From Collinsella sp. (lineage in GTDB: Bacteria; Actinomycetota; Coriobacteriia; Coriobacteriales; Coriobacteriaceae): 21,591 nucleotides of DNA. Positions 14,910 to 21,591 of this stretch are shown one piece after another. The DNA is taken from positions 1-21,591 of the forward strand of contig DXZR01000040.1 of assembly GCA_019419555.1 (NCBI GenBank), written 5' to 3'. The translations under genes were made by a program, and so were the position numbers. Positions within the stretch are counted from its first letter, which is position 1, and each line of letters begins with the position of its first letter. The notes below the pieces were generated by a model. That model had not been told where the DNA came from. It searched no databases and saw nothing but the letters and a program-made list of their open reading frames with translations.

Positions 14910-16133
14910 TTAGAAATCGATGTCGGTGTCGTAGTAGCAGGCCTTGAGAATCTTCTCGAAGTCGGCAGCCTTGGTCTCACGCGGGTTCTCGGGCGTGCAG
15001 GCGTCCTGCTCGGCGTTCGCGGCGATCTCGGGCAGCTTGGCGAGGAACTCCTCCTCGGAAACCATCTGCGGGTTCTCGGCGTCGACCTTCACGCCACCAT
15101 TCGCGTAATCCTTGATGGACTGCGGAATGTTGAGCTGGTCGTTGAGGTCGCGGATCTTCTGGACGAGCGCAGCGATGAGCTCCTCGTTGGTCTCGCCGGG
15201 AAGGTGCAGGATCTCCTTGGCCACGTAAGCGTAACGCTCGGCAGCACGCGGGTCCTTGGAGTTCCACTGGATGACCTTGCCCAGGTACATGGCGTTAGCA
15301 GCACCGTGGATGATGTGGCCGTTCTCGAAGGCAGCACCGGTCTTGTGAGCCATGGAGTGAACGATGCCGAGCAGGCCCGAGGAGAAGGCGATACCGGCGA
15401 TGCACTGAGCCTCGTGCATGTGCTGACGGGCCTCATGGTCGCCAGCATAGGACTTGGGCAGCCACTCGACGATCTCGCGGATGCCGTGTAGAGCGTTGGC
15501 GTCGGTGAACATAGAGGCGCAGGTGGAAACGTAGGCCTCCATGCAGTGGGTCAGAGCATCCATGCCGGTGTGAGCGCACAGCTTGGCGGGCATGGTGTAG
15601 GTGAGCTCGGGGTCGACGATGGCGACATCAGGGGTGATGTTGAAGTCGGCCAGCGGGTACTTGATGCCCTTGGCGTAGTCGGTAATGACGGAGAACGCGG
15701 TGACCTCGGTAGCGGTGCCGGAGGTAGAGGAGATGGCGCAGAAATGAGCCTTCTGACGCAGCTCAGGGAAGCTGAACGGCTGGATGATGTTGTCGAAGGA
15801 CTCCTCGGGATACTCGTAGAAGACCCACATGGCCTTAGCGGCATCGATGGGCGAGCCGCCACCGATGGCGATAATCCAGTCGGGCTCGAACTCGCGCATG
15901 GCCTCGGCGCCCTTCATGACCGTCTCGATGGACGGGTCGGACTCGACGCCCTCGAACAGCTTGACCTCGAAGCCGCCTTCCTTAAGGTCGTTCTCGACGT
16001 CCTGCAGGAACCCGCCGCGGCGCATAGAGCTGCCGCCAGAAACGATGATGGCCTTCTTGCCCTTGAGGTTCTTCACCTCGTGGCGAGCGCCCTCACCAAA
16101 GTACAGATCGCGAGGATTGGTAAAACGTCCCAT
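14910..16133 (-). CDS. Iron-containing alcohol dehydrogenase, AdhE C-domain type
   Basis: Group III alcohol dehydrogenase of 407 residues that interconverts primary alcohols and aldehydes with NAD(P)H. The nucleotide segment IIAIGGGSPIDAAKAMWVFYEYPE (about 87-110) and SSTSGTATEVTAFSVITD resemble the alcohol dehydrogenase half of AdhE, without the aldehyde dehydrogenase half. Probable iron ligands are Asp192 and His196 (GMDALTHCMEAYVS), His259 (VHSMAHKTG) and a histidine of the HIIHG segment at 273-276. ATG 16133 is preferred because AGGAGG lies nine bases upstream and the family start (FTNPRDLYFGEGA) follows. A 9-bp inverted repeat lies about 40 bp upstream. Probable role is NADH disposal in fermentation; butanol or 1,3-propanediol dehydrogenase activity cannot be ruled out. 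Confidence 0.92.
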   Translation of the reverse strand: MGRFTNPRDLYFGEGARHEVKNLKGKKAIIVSGGSSMRRGGFLQDVENDLKEGGFEVKLFEGVESDPSIETVMKGAEAMREFEPDWIIAIGGGSPIDAAKAMWVFYEYPEESFDNIIQPFSFPELRQKAHFCAISSTSGTATEVTAFSVITDYAKGIKYPLADFNITPDVAIVDPELTYTMPAKLCAHTGMDALTHCMEAYVSTCASMFTDANALHGIREIVEWLPKSYAGDHEARQHMHEAQCIAGIAFSSGLLGIVHSMAHKTGAAFENGHIIHGAANAMYLGKVIQWNSKDPRAAERYAYVAKEILHLPGETNEELIAALVQKIRDLNDQLNIPQSIKDYANGGVKVDAENPQMVSEEEFLAKLPEIAANAEQDACTPENPRETKAADFEKILKACYYDTDIDF

Positions 16134-16633
16134 ACTGTGCCTCCTAAACAAGCCCCTCTTAGACTTGCGTATATAACGGAGCACCCAATTGGCTCCGTTA
16201 GGACCGGTTTGCGCGTTGCCGGCGATGACAATGCGCGATGTCTAAACGTCTCAACGCTCAGACAAACACTATTTTACCGTTCTGGTTGGTCAGTTATTCA
16301 CCTAAAGCCGCCAATGATGAAACGTTTTTTCTATCCCTGAAGACCCTTGTGCGGCATTCATACTCCCAAGCTGGGCAAACGTTTTATCAAGGTTGACTAC
16401 ATATCCCGGGCAGGACAGTGCCCCTCCAAAATATGCACCGTTCGCCGCCAAAAATCGACCGTTTGCGGCACCGTGATACCACTCGGCCGTCCATGGTGCC
16501 GACATTTGTGCGACATCCGTCTTCGTGGTGCAAAGGTGCAAGTCCAAGTGCGGCACCCCCGGTGTGCCACATGCGGGTAAACTAGAACCTTATACAGAAA
16601 CATCTGAACCCTAACCGCAGCAAAGGAGGCCCC
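16134..16633. other. 500-bp divergent intergenic region
   Basis: No convincing gene is found on either strand. It holds the inverted repeat at 16175-16201, two related CCGTTYGC segments around 16429-16465 and a GGCAC/GTGCC hairpin near 16550-16570. The plus-strand gene at 16634 has AAGGAGG at 16624-16630, but its promoter is unclear. Most of this stretch is unexplained. Confidence 0.5.
16175..16201 (-). promoter_or_regulatory. 9-bp inverted repeat upstream of the iron alcohol dehydrogenase
   Basis: TAACGGAGC (16175-16183) and GCTCCGTTA (16193-16201) are perfect arms around nine bases. The minus-strand sequence TTATATA overlaps the end nearest the gene and could serve as the -10. The repeat may be an operator or a leader hairpin. 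It does not resemble the Rex consensus. Confidence 0.45.
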
Positions 16634-17710
16634 ATGGCATTCGATCCCATTCAAGAGGATTGCCATCGCCTCGTTCTTGAGGCCTTGCGCCGCGACAATA
16701 TCCCGCTCACCGACGCTGCCGCCGTAGAGCGTCTGATGGAACAATTCACCCGCGACCCCGCACCGCTCATCGTGCACGACCGCGACCGCGCCGGACACCT
16801 CATTGCCAAGGTGGTCGAGGCCGTCGACTACCGCATTCCCTTTATCCCCGACGATGCCCAGGCAGAGCAGGAAGAGGCAGCTGCCGAGAACATGCTCCGC
16901 GAGGCGGCCGCACTCGATCCGGCCAACTGGGATGCCCAGCGCATGCTGACGGCACTCACCGCCGAATCCAACGAGGAATACGTGCAGTACCTGGTGTCCA
17001 AGTGCGACGAGGTGGAGCACGATCTGGCGCTCAAGATCGCTTCGGCGCAGGACCCCTACGAGCGCGAGGCCGCAGGCGACCTTACGCGCCGCCCCTATCT
17101 GCGCTGGCTTGCCGCCTTGGCATCGCGCGCCCTCATTAGCGGACGCTACCGCATGTCGCTCGAAGCCGCAAACCGCAGCTTGGACTTTGCGCCCAACGAC
17201 CCCGCTGGTGTCCGCCACACCGCGATGCTCGCCATGGCAAAGCTCGAATACCCCGCCGAGGAGCTCAAGCGCTTTCGCTCCGCACACTCCGTGCCGTACC
17301 TCGCGAATACCCCACTGCGCCGCCGCCCCAAAGATGCGGAGCGCGACTTGGACCCGTGGACGCTCATCGCGCTGATGAGCACGGCTTGGCGCGAACTGGA
17401 CTACGAGGGCGCCGAGCACTACCTGCGTATCCTTGTGCGTTCGTGCCCGCACGCAGCCGAGGCGCTCTACTTCCAAACCGAGTTTCCCGATGGCGTCTAT
17501 GCCCGCGTCAACGTAGGCGTGGGCTCCACCGACGAGCTTGTCCTTGCGCTGTCCGAGGCGACGCCGGTGCTGCAGGAGGGCCTGGGCGCCCCCGACAACG
17601 CCAGCTTTGCCGCCTGGGTCGCCACCAACGATATCGTGCGTTCCCAGATCGACGAGCGCATCCTGCGCGCGGCCGAGCAGGGTTTGCCGTTTAAGGGAGG
17701 AGACCTCTAA
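16634..17710 (+). CDS. Helical (TPR-like) repeat protein, first of a tandem pair
   Basis: A 358-residue protein I cannot assign to a named family. It is mostly amphipathic helix pairs; clear TPR-like segments are RYRMSLEAANRSLDFAPNDP (about 173-192) and DYEGAEHYLRILVRSCPHAAEALY (about 256-279). No signal peptide, membrane helix or enzymatic motif is seen, which suggests a cytoplasmic scaffold or adaptor. The start follows AAGGAGG. Its TAA shares a base with the ATG of the next gene (TAATG), so translation is coupled. The two proteins align by eye over the C-terminal two thirds (RYR...LDFAPND...LAMAKLE against RYR...LKAEGYP...LALARLE), pointing to a tandem duplication. The unit probably continues into the MurT-GatD gene. 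Confidence 0.85.
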   Translation: MAFDPIQEDCHRLVLEALRRDNIPLTDAAAVERLMEQFTRDPAPLIVHDRDRAGHLIAKVVEAVDYRIPFIPDDAQAEQEEAAAENMLREAAALDPANWDAQRMLTALTAESNEEYVQYLVSKCDEVEHDLALKIASAQDPYEREAAGDLTRRPYLRWLAALASRALISGRYRMSLEAANRSLDFAPNDPAGVRHTAMLAMAKLEYPAEELKRFRSAHSVPYLANTPLRRRPKDAERDLDPWTLIALMSTAWRELDYEGAEHYLRILVRSCPHAAEALYFQTEFPDGVYARVNVGVGSTDELVLALSEATPVLQEGLGAPDNASFAAWVATNDIVRSQIDERILRAAEQGLPFKGGDL

Positions 17711-18753
17711 TGGATCCGAGCGTCTACATCCCCGCCTACCTGGAGCGCGCCTACCTTGCGTCGCACCCCGAACTCACCGATGCAGCACGCGAGCTTGTCC
17801 ATAACGACGTGAGCGTCAACCCTCATAAGTATGCGCAGTCCGAGCATGCCCAGGCGCTGCTGTCCTATGCCGGCGTTCATCGCCACCTGCTCGACGAGCT
17901 CCATCGCATCGAGGACATGGGCAGCGACGAGGAGTTTGAGCAGACGCGCAACCGCCTGTTCGACGATATGCGTGATGAGCTGCTCAAGATCGTCCGCATC
18001 GATGCGCATGTCCTCGATGCCCAGCTGCTCGCCATCATTTTGGCGGACACGCCCGTCGACGCCTGCCTGGGCGATCTGATGAAGCTCGAGGCGACCACGG
18101 CCGATTACCTGCAGCAAAGCGTGCCCGGGTTCGACATGGAAGCCCCGCACTACTGGGCCAACAAGGTGCTGGCAGACGGCGTGACGGCGGCCGATCTTAC
18201 CGTGAGCGAGCCGGCTCTTATCGGGTGGCTTCATACGCTCGAGGCCATCTCGCAGCTGTGCATGGCGAGCGCCCGCTACCGTGCTGCCGCCAACTACGCC
18301 CGCCGCGTCCTTAAGGCGGAAGGCTACCCCACCCGAGCCGCAGGCACCGTGTTGCTCGCCCTCGCTCGTCTGGAAGACGAGGACGGCTTTTTTGCCCTAG
18401 CCCACCAGCTCGAGGAAGAGATCGGGGCTGACGCACTCGAGAACTCCCCCTGGTATCTGCTCGCCCGCACGATCCTGCTGTTCAAAACAAACAAGATGCG
18501 CCCGGCGACACGCGCGCTGCGTGAGTTTGCCAACCGTTGCGAGGGCGGTGCGTTCTTCTTACTGAACTCCATGTACCAGACGCCGTATCTCCCCTGTCGG
18601 CCCGAGCCGCGCGATCCCTGGGATCTTTCGCACCAGGCCGTTTGGGAAGCGGACGGTATTATCTCGGACACTCCCGACTTTGCCCCCTGGGCCAATGCCT
18701 GCGAAGACGTGTCGCAGCTTGCCCAGGAATTTGCGCGCCGCTACGGTTTTTAG
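17710..18753 (+). CDS. Helical (TPR-like) repeat protein, second of a tandem pair
   Basis: 347 residues, overlapping the preceding gene by one base (TAATG), with GGGAGGAG just upstream. It appears paralogous to its neighbour: helices RYRAAANYARRVLKAEGYPTR, LALARLEDEDGFFALAHQLEEE and SPWYLLARTILLFKTNKMRPATRALREF occupy the same order and spacing. The N-terminal third (residues 1-100) is acidic and strongly helical with no recognised domain. A conserved-looking PW aromatic motif occurs in both proteins before the last helical block. No membrane segment or signal peptide. It ends 45 bp before MurT-GatD on the same strand with no terminator between, so a role alongside cell-wall amidation is possible but is inference only. 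Confidence 0.85.
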   Translation: MDPSVYIPAYLERAYLASHPELTDAARELVHNDVSVNPHKYAQSEHAQALLSYAGVHRHLLDELHRIEDMGSDEEFEQTRNRLFDDMRDELLKIVRIDAHVLDAQLLAIILADTPVDACLGDLMKLEATTADYLQQSVPGFDMEAPHYWANKVLADGVTAADLTVSEPALIGWLHTLEAISQLCMASARYRAAANYARRVLKAEGYPTRAAGTVLLALARLEDEDGFFALAHQLEEEIGADALENSPWYLLARTILLFKTNKMRPATRALREFANRCEGGAFFLLNSMYQTPYLPCRPEPRDPWDLSHQAVWEADGIISDTPDFAPWANACEDVSQLAQEFARRYGF

Positions 18754-18798
18754 TGACGCACTCGACCCGACCATGTCGTTTACGTTAGGAACGGTTTC

Positions 18799-20976
18799 AT
18801 GAACCTCCGCTCATCTCTTGCCTGTACCTCGAGCGATATCGCCCGCTGGGGGCTGCGCTCCGTCCTTAAGCGCCAGGGCGGCGTACTCCCCGGCCGCATC
18901 GCCATGAAGATCGACCCCGAGCTGCTAAGCGACCTCGCGGATCTGGTCGACCGCAGCGTGGTGATTACCGGTACTAATGGCAAGACCACCACCTCCAACC
19001 TCATCGCCGACGCCGTTGCTGCCAGCGGTGCTACCGTGGTATGCAACCGTGCCGGCAACAATATGGAGCCTGGTGTGGTAGGTGCTCTGCTCGAGGCCCG
19101 CGGCGGCCTTAAGCACGCTGACAGCGGCAAGCGCGTGGGCGTTTTTGAATGCGATGAGCTCTACACCGTGCGCGTTCTGCCCAAGCTCAAGCCGACGTAC
19201 TTTGTGCTGCTCAACCTGTTCCGCGACCAGCTGGATCGCTATGGCGAGATCGATCACACCCAGGAGGTCATCGCCCATGCGTTGGAGCTCTCGCCGACAA
19301 CAACGCTTATCTACAACGCCGACGACCCGCTGTGCGCCTCGATTGCCGCGCGCGTTCCCAACGCGAGTATTGCCTTTGGCATCGACGGCGCCACCAACAC
19401 CGAGTCCGACCGTATTAGCGACTCACGTTTTTGCTCACAGTGCAACGCGCCGCTGGAGTATGACTACGTGCAATACGGCCAGCTCGGCGCCTACCATTGC
19501 CCCTCGTGCGGCTGGGCCCGCCCTGCGCTTGTCCGTCGCGTGACGGGCGTGGAGCTCGGCTGCGACGGCTATGGTTTTGACCTGGTGTTTGGATCTGATT
19601 CCAGCGCGCCAGCCGCACACATCGTCACGCGTTACAACGGCCTGTACATGGTCTACAACGTTGCCGCTGCATTCTTTGCCGCACATGAGTTAGGCGTGGA
19701 TACGGCGCACCTGCAGCCCACGCTCGATGCCTACGTCCCCGCCGGCGGACGCATGGGCCGCTGGGATATCGCCGGCCGCACCGTCGAGGCCAACCTGGCT
19801 AAGAATCCCGTAGGCTTCGATCGACAAATCCAGTCCATCAAGACGGCAGGCGGCAGACTCTGCGCTTTCTTCCTCAACGATAACGATGCCGACGGCCACG
19901 ATGTATCGTGGATCTACGACGTCGACTTTGAGCGCATCGCCGACACGCCGGGTCTTGTCGCCTTTGCCGGAGGCACGCGCGCGCACGACATGCAGGTGCG
20001 CCTCAAGTACGCCGGCATCGATGCCGCGATTATCTCGGACGTCGCGCAGGCAATTGGCGCCGTGGCAGACGAGGCCGCCGATGACACCTTCTACGCCGTC
20101 GCCAACTACACGGCCTTCCCGCCGCTGGTCAAGGAGCTCGACGGGCTGAAAGGCGCCACCGCCGACGCTGTTGCTGGGCGCGCCGTAGCCCGTGCCGACG
20201 GCAGCGCTCTTCCTGTCGGTATCGCGCCAGTCGAGCTTTCGCGCCCGCTGCGCATCGTCTACCTGTATCCCGATGCCCTTAACCTCTACGGCGACGGCGG
20301 CAATGTTATCGCGCTCGAGCGCCGTTGCGCCTGGCGTGGCATTCCCGCGCGTGTAGACGAGGTCCGTATGGGCGAGTCGCTCGATCTCACCGACGCCGAC
20401 ATCGTCATGATGGGCGGTGGCTCCGACCGCGACCAGCTAGCCGTGGCACACGAGCTGCTCGCCCAAAAAGACAAGGTCGCGGCCTATGTTGAGGACGGCG
20501 GCACACTGCTTGCCATCTGTGGCAGCTATCAGTTGCTCGGCCGTTCGTACTATATGGGCGAGGATCGCATCGAGGGTCTGGGGGTCATTGCCGCCGAAAC
20601 CGTACGCGGCTCCGATCGCCTGATCGGCAACGTCGCCGTCAGGACCGACCTGGCACCCGAGCCCTTTGTGGGATTCGAGAACCACGGCGGCCGCACCCTG
20701 CTCGATGCAGAGGCCAAGCCGCTCGGAACGTCCGTCGTCACGGGCACCGGCAACAACGGCGATGATGGCCTTGAGGGTCTGATCTACAAGGGCGTCATCG
20801 GCACGTACCTGCACGGGCCGGCGCTGCCCAAGAACCCCGAACTCGCCGACTGGCTGATCGCGCACGCCCTCGAGCGCCGCGGCGATGCGCAGGCCACAGC
20901 CCTGCTGCCGCTCAAACCCCTCGACGACACCTACGAGCACGCCGCCCACGACGCCGCCATGAAGCTCCTCCCCTAG
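18799..20976 (+). CDS. murT-gatD: Fused lipid II isoglutaminyl synthase, MurT and GatD in one chain
   Basis: Amidates the D-glutamate of lipid II using glutamine-derived ammonia and ATP, at the inner face of the membrane. In most bacteria MurT and GatD are separate subunits; here both sit in one 725-residue frame. MurT part (about 1-445): P-loop GTNGKTTT (58-65), NRAGNNMEPGV, a zinc ribbon with Cys212/215/234/237, and the DUF1727 motif DADGHDVSW (363-371) carrying the catalytic aspartate. An alanine-rich linker spans about 446-482. GatD part (about 483-710): LRIVYLYPDALNLYGDGGN, nucleophile Cys574 (LAICGSYQLLG), GFENHGGRT and His672 (GTYLHGPALPKNPELADW). All key residues are present, and no stop, frameshift or internal ribosome binding site is seen at the junction. 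AGGAA precedes ATG 18799. Confidence 0.95.
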   Translation: MNLRSSLACTSSDIARWGLRSVLKRQGGVLPGRIAMKIDPELLSDLADLVDRSVVITGTNGKTTTSNLIADAVAASGATVVCNRAGNNMEPGVVGALLEARGGLKHADSGKRVGVFECDELYTVRVLPKLKPTYFVLLNLFRDQLDRYGEIDHTQEVIAHALELSPTTTLIYNADDPLCASIAARVPNASIAFGIDGATNTESDRISDSRFCSQCNAPLEYDYVQYGQLGAYHCPSCGWARPALVRRVTGVELGCDGYGFDLVFGSDSSAPAAHIVTRYNGLYMVYNVAAAFFAAHELGVDTAHLQPTLDAYVPAGGRMGRWDIAGRTVEANLAKNPVGFDRQIQSIKTAGGRLCAFFLNDNDADGHDVSWIYDVDFERIADTPGLVAFAGGTRAHDMQVRLKYAGIDAAIISDVAQAIGAVADEAADDTFYAVANYTAFPPLVKELDGLKGATADAVAGRAVARADGSALPVGIAPVELSRPLRIVYLYPDALNLYGDGGNVIALERRCAWRGIPARVDEVRMGESLDLTDADIVMMGGGSDRDQLAVAHELLAQKDKVAAYVEDGGTLLAICGSYQLLGRSYYMGEDRIEGLGVIAAETVRGSDRLIGNVAVRTDLAPEPFVGFENHGGRTLLDAEAKPLGTSVVTGTGNNGDDGLEGLIYKGVIGTYLHGPALPKNPELADWLIAHALERRGDAQATALLPLKPLDDTYEHAAHDAAMKLLP

Positions 20977-20982
20977 CACCTC

Positions 20983-21021
20983 ACCACCACAAAGGGGACA
21001 GGCACCTTTGTGGTGGTTTTT
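20983..21021 (+). terminator. Terminator after MurT-GatD
   Basis: ACCACCACAAAGG (20983-20995) pairs perfectly with CCTTTGTGGTGGT (21005-21017) around a 9-base loop, and T's run at 21017-21021. The loop side GGGGACAGGCACC looks like a repeated terminator sequence type; a related GGGACAGGTGC lies in the hairpin at 11651-11681. Confidence 0.9.
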
Positions 21022-21057
21022 CAGTTTGCCAACGATATGTGAACGACTAAAAAAGTC

Positions 21058-21066
21058 TGCTATACT
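21058..21066 (+). promoter_or_regulatory. Extended -10 promoter of the tRNA gene
   Basis: TGCTATACT is an extended -10 (TG-n-TATACT) placed 11 bp before the tRNA 5' end. The -35 region is weak (TGTGAA at 21038-21043, 17 bp away). Confidence 0.6.
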
Positions 21067-21076
21067 CTTTCCCGCT

Positions 21077-21153
21077 GTCCCCATCGTCTAGCGGCCAAGG
21101 ACGCCACCCTTTCAAGGTGGATATCGCGGGTTCGAATCCCGCTGGGGGCACCA
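21077..21153 (+). tRNA. tRNA-Glu (anticodon UUC)
   Basis: The acceptor GTCCCCA (21077-21083) pairs with TGGGGGC (21143-21149), followed by discriminator A and an encoded CCA (21151-21153). The anticodon stem CCACC/GGTGG encloses CTTTCAA, so the anticodon is TTC at 21111-21113, reading GAA/GAG. The T arm GCGGG-TTCGAAT-CCCGC (21126-21142) is canonical. A terminator follows 12 bp later. Confidence 0.97.
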
Positions 21154-21236
21154 TTTAAATTAAGAAGCCCGTTACCCCCGCGGTGACGGGCTTTTTGCTA
21201 CCGATATGCCGGGATTCGAACCCGACAGGGTGCGGA
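21137..21236 (+). repeat. Duplicated tRNA-Glu downstream unit, copy A
   Basis: About 100 bp from the tRNA 3' end through its terminator to GGGTGCGGA. It recurs imperfectly at 21326-21427. Its last third (about 21206-21230) contains GGGATTCGAACCC, which reads on the minus strand as a tRNA T-arm (GGGTTCGAATCCC) without the rest of a tRNA. Confidence 0.8.
21166..21196 (+). terminator. Terminator of the tRNA-Glu gene
   Basis: AGCCCGTTACC (21166-21176) pairs with GGTGACGGGCT (21182-21192), with one G-T pair, followed by a T-run ending at 21196. Confidence 0.9.
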
Positions 21237-21325
21237 GCTGAGGAAACGCGCAAGCGTTTTCCAGCGCAGCACGCAAGGAGCGAAGCGACGAAGCGGAAGC
21301 GGGCGGCGCCAGCCGCACGCGGATA

Positions 21326-21427
21326 TCCCGCTGGGGGGGCACCATTTGAAATGTGAAGCCCGTTACCAATTCGGTAGCGGGCTTTTTGCTACCGATATGC
21401 CGGGATTCGGACCCGGCAGGGTGCGGA
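21326..21427 (+). repeat. Duplicated tRNA-Glu downstream unit, copy B with damaged tRNA end
   Basis: Repeats copy A including the tRNA 3' end, terminator and minus-strand T-arm-like segment. The preceding GGATATC (21321-21327) also matches the tRNA, but about 12 bases of the T arm are missing and two extra G's are present in the acceptor, so it cannot form a tRNA. The 84-90 bp before it is unrelated GC-rich sequence. Confidence 0.75.
21357..21387 (+). terminator. Second copy of the tRNA-Glu terminator
   Basis: AGCCCGTTACC (21357-21367) pairs with GGTAGCGGGCT (21373-21383) with one G-T pair; T's continue to 21387. The loop differs from the first copy while the stem is kept. Confidence 0.85.
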
Positions 21428-21591
21428 TCCCGGCATCTTCCGATGGACCATGGGCAAAAAATGGCAAATATGAGTACTGTTACCGATTTAGTAACATCGA
21501 TTTCATGCCTTCAGAAGTCGATTTAGACGTCAGGTGGGTCGCGCGCGCAGACGTGGTGTAAGAGTGTCCTGAGGTCCGTCGCTGCAAGTCC
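21428..21591. other. Right-edge intergenic sequence
   Basis: No gene is supported. It holds a small hairpin TGTTAC/GTAACA (21478-21483, 21491-21496) in an AT-richer patch and three copies of CGATTT (21484, 21498, 21519). It may be the upstream region of a gene beyond the window. Confidence 0.4.

Noticed and set aside
16302..16556. Minus-strand 84-codon frame in the 500-bp gap
   Set aside because: No recognisable motif, start site or compositional support; it covers short repeats.
21206..21230. A second tRNA gene on the minus strand suggested by GGGTTCGAATCCC
   Set aside because: Only the T arm is present; no acceptor, D arm or anticodon arm can be drawn around it.
21346..21561. Plus-strand 71-codon frame near the right edge
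   Set aside because: It spans the second tRNA terminator and the tRNA-derived repeat, so it is not a plausible gene.

Overview
The window looks like a chromosomal segment of a GC-rich gut actinobacterium. Collinsella or a close relative (Coriobacteriia) is my best guess. That guess rests on gene content (fused MurT-GatD, a 6-phospho-alpha-glucosidase with a sugar PTS, AdhE-like and GldA-type dehydrogenases, high-GC codon use) and not on a database match. Short AT-rich, repeat-bearing patches at 1-160, 3645-3965, 9500-9720 and 21154-21591 separate the GC-rich genes.

Layout. 1-764: tail of an unknown gene, a terminator and a broken DUF3800 gene. 765-3644: divergent guaA (GMP synthase, -) and a type I asparaginase (+). 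3645-4650: an inverted-repeat spacer, then a small XRE regulator divergent from an unknown 129-residue protein, with a perfect 24-bp palindrome between them. 4660-6131: ychF followed by a DUF1648 membrane protein (-). 6259-11650: a sugar-utilisation locus. GH4 phospho-alpha-glucosidase and PTS IICB lie on the minus strand; a zinc-dependent polyol-type dehydrogenase and a GntR/HutC regulator lie on the plus strand. The divergent control region carries TGTCTA-type inverted repeats that sit on recognisable promoter elements. 11701-16133: a minus-strand redox block with a four-cluster ferredoxin-like protein, a truncated GldA paralogue, an intact glycerol dehydrogenase and an AdhE-like iron alcohol dehydrogenase, the last three separated by hairpins with T-tracts. 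16634-20976: a plus-strand set of two coupled, apparently paralogous helical-repeat proteins followed by a single-chain MurT-GatD that amidates lipid II. 21077-21591: tRNA-Glu(UUC), then a roughly 100-bp imperfect duplication that includes a damaged copy of the tRNA 3' end.

How the genes work together. The central locus reads as one catabolic unit. The PTS imports and phosphorylates an alpha-glucoside, GH4 splits it to glucose 6-phosphate plus an aglycone, and the dehydrogenase could oxidise a polyol aglycone such as sorbitol released from maltitol 6'-phosphate. The GntR protein is the obvious candidate to bind the operators. The minus-strand dehydrogenases suggest glycerol/dihydroxyacetone and aldehyde/alcohol redox balancing. 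No CRISPR array, insertion sequence or phage gene was seen.
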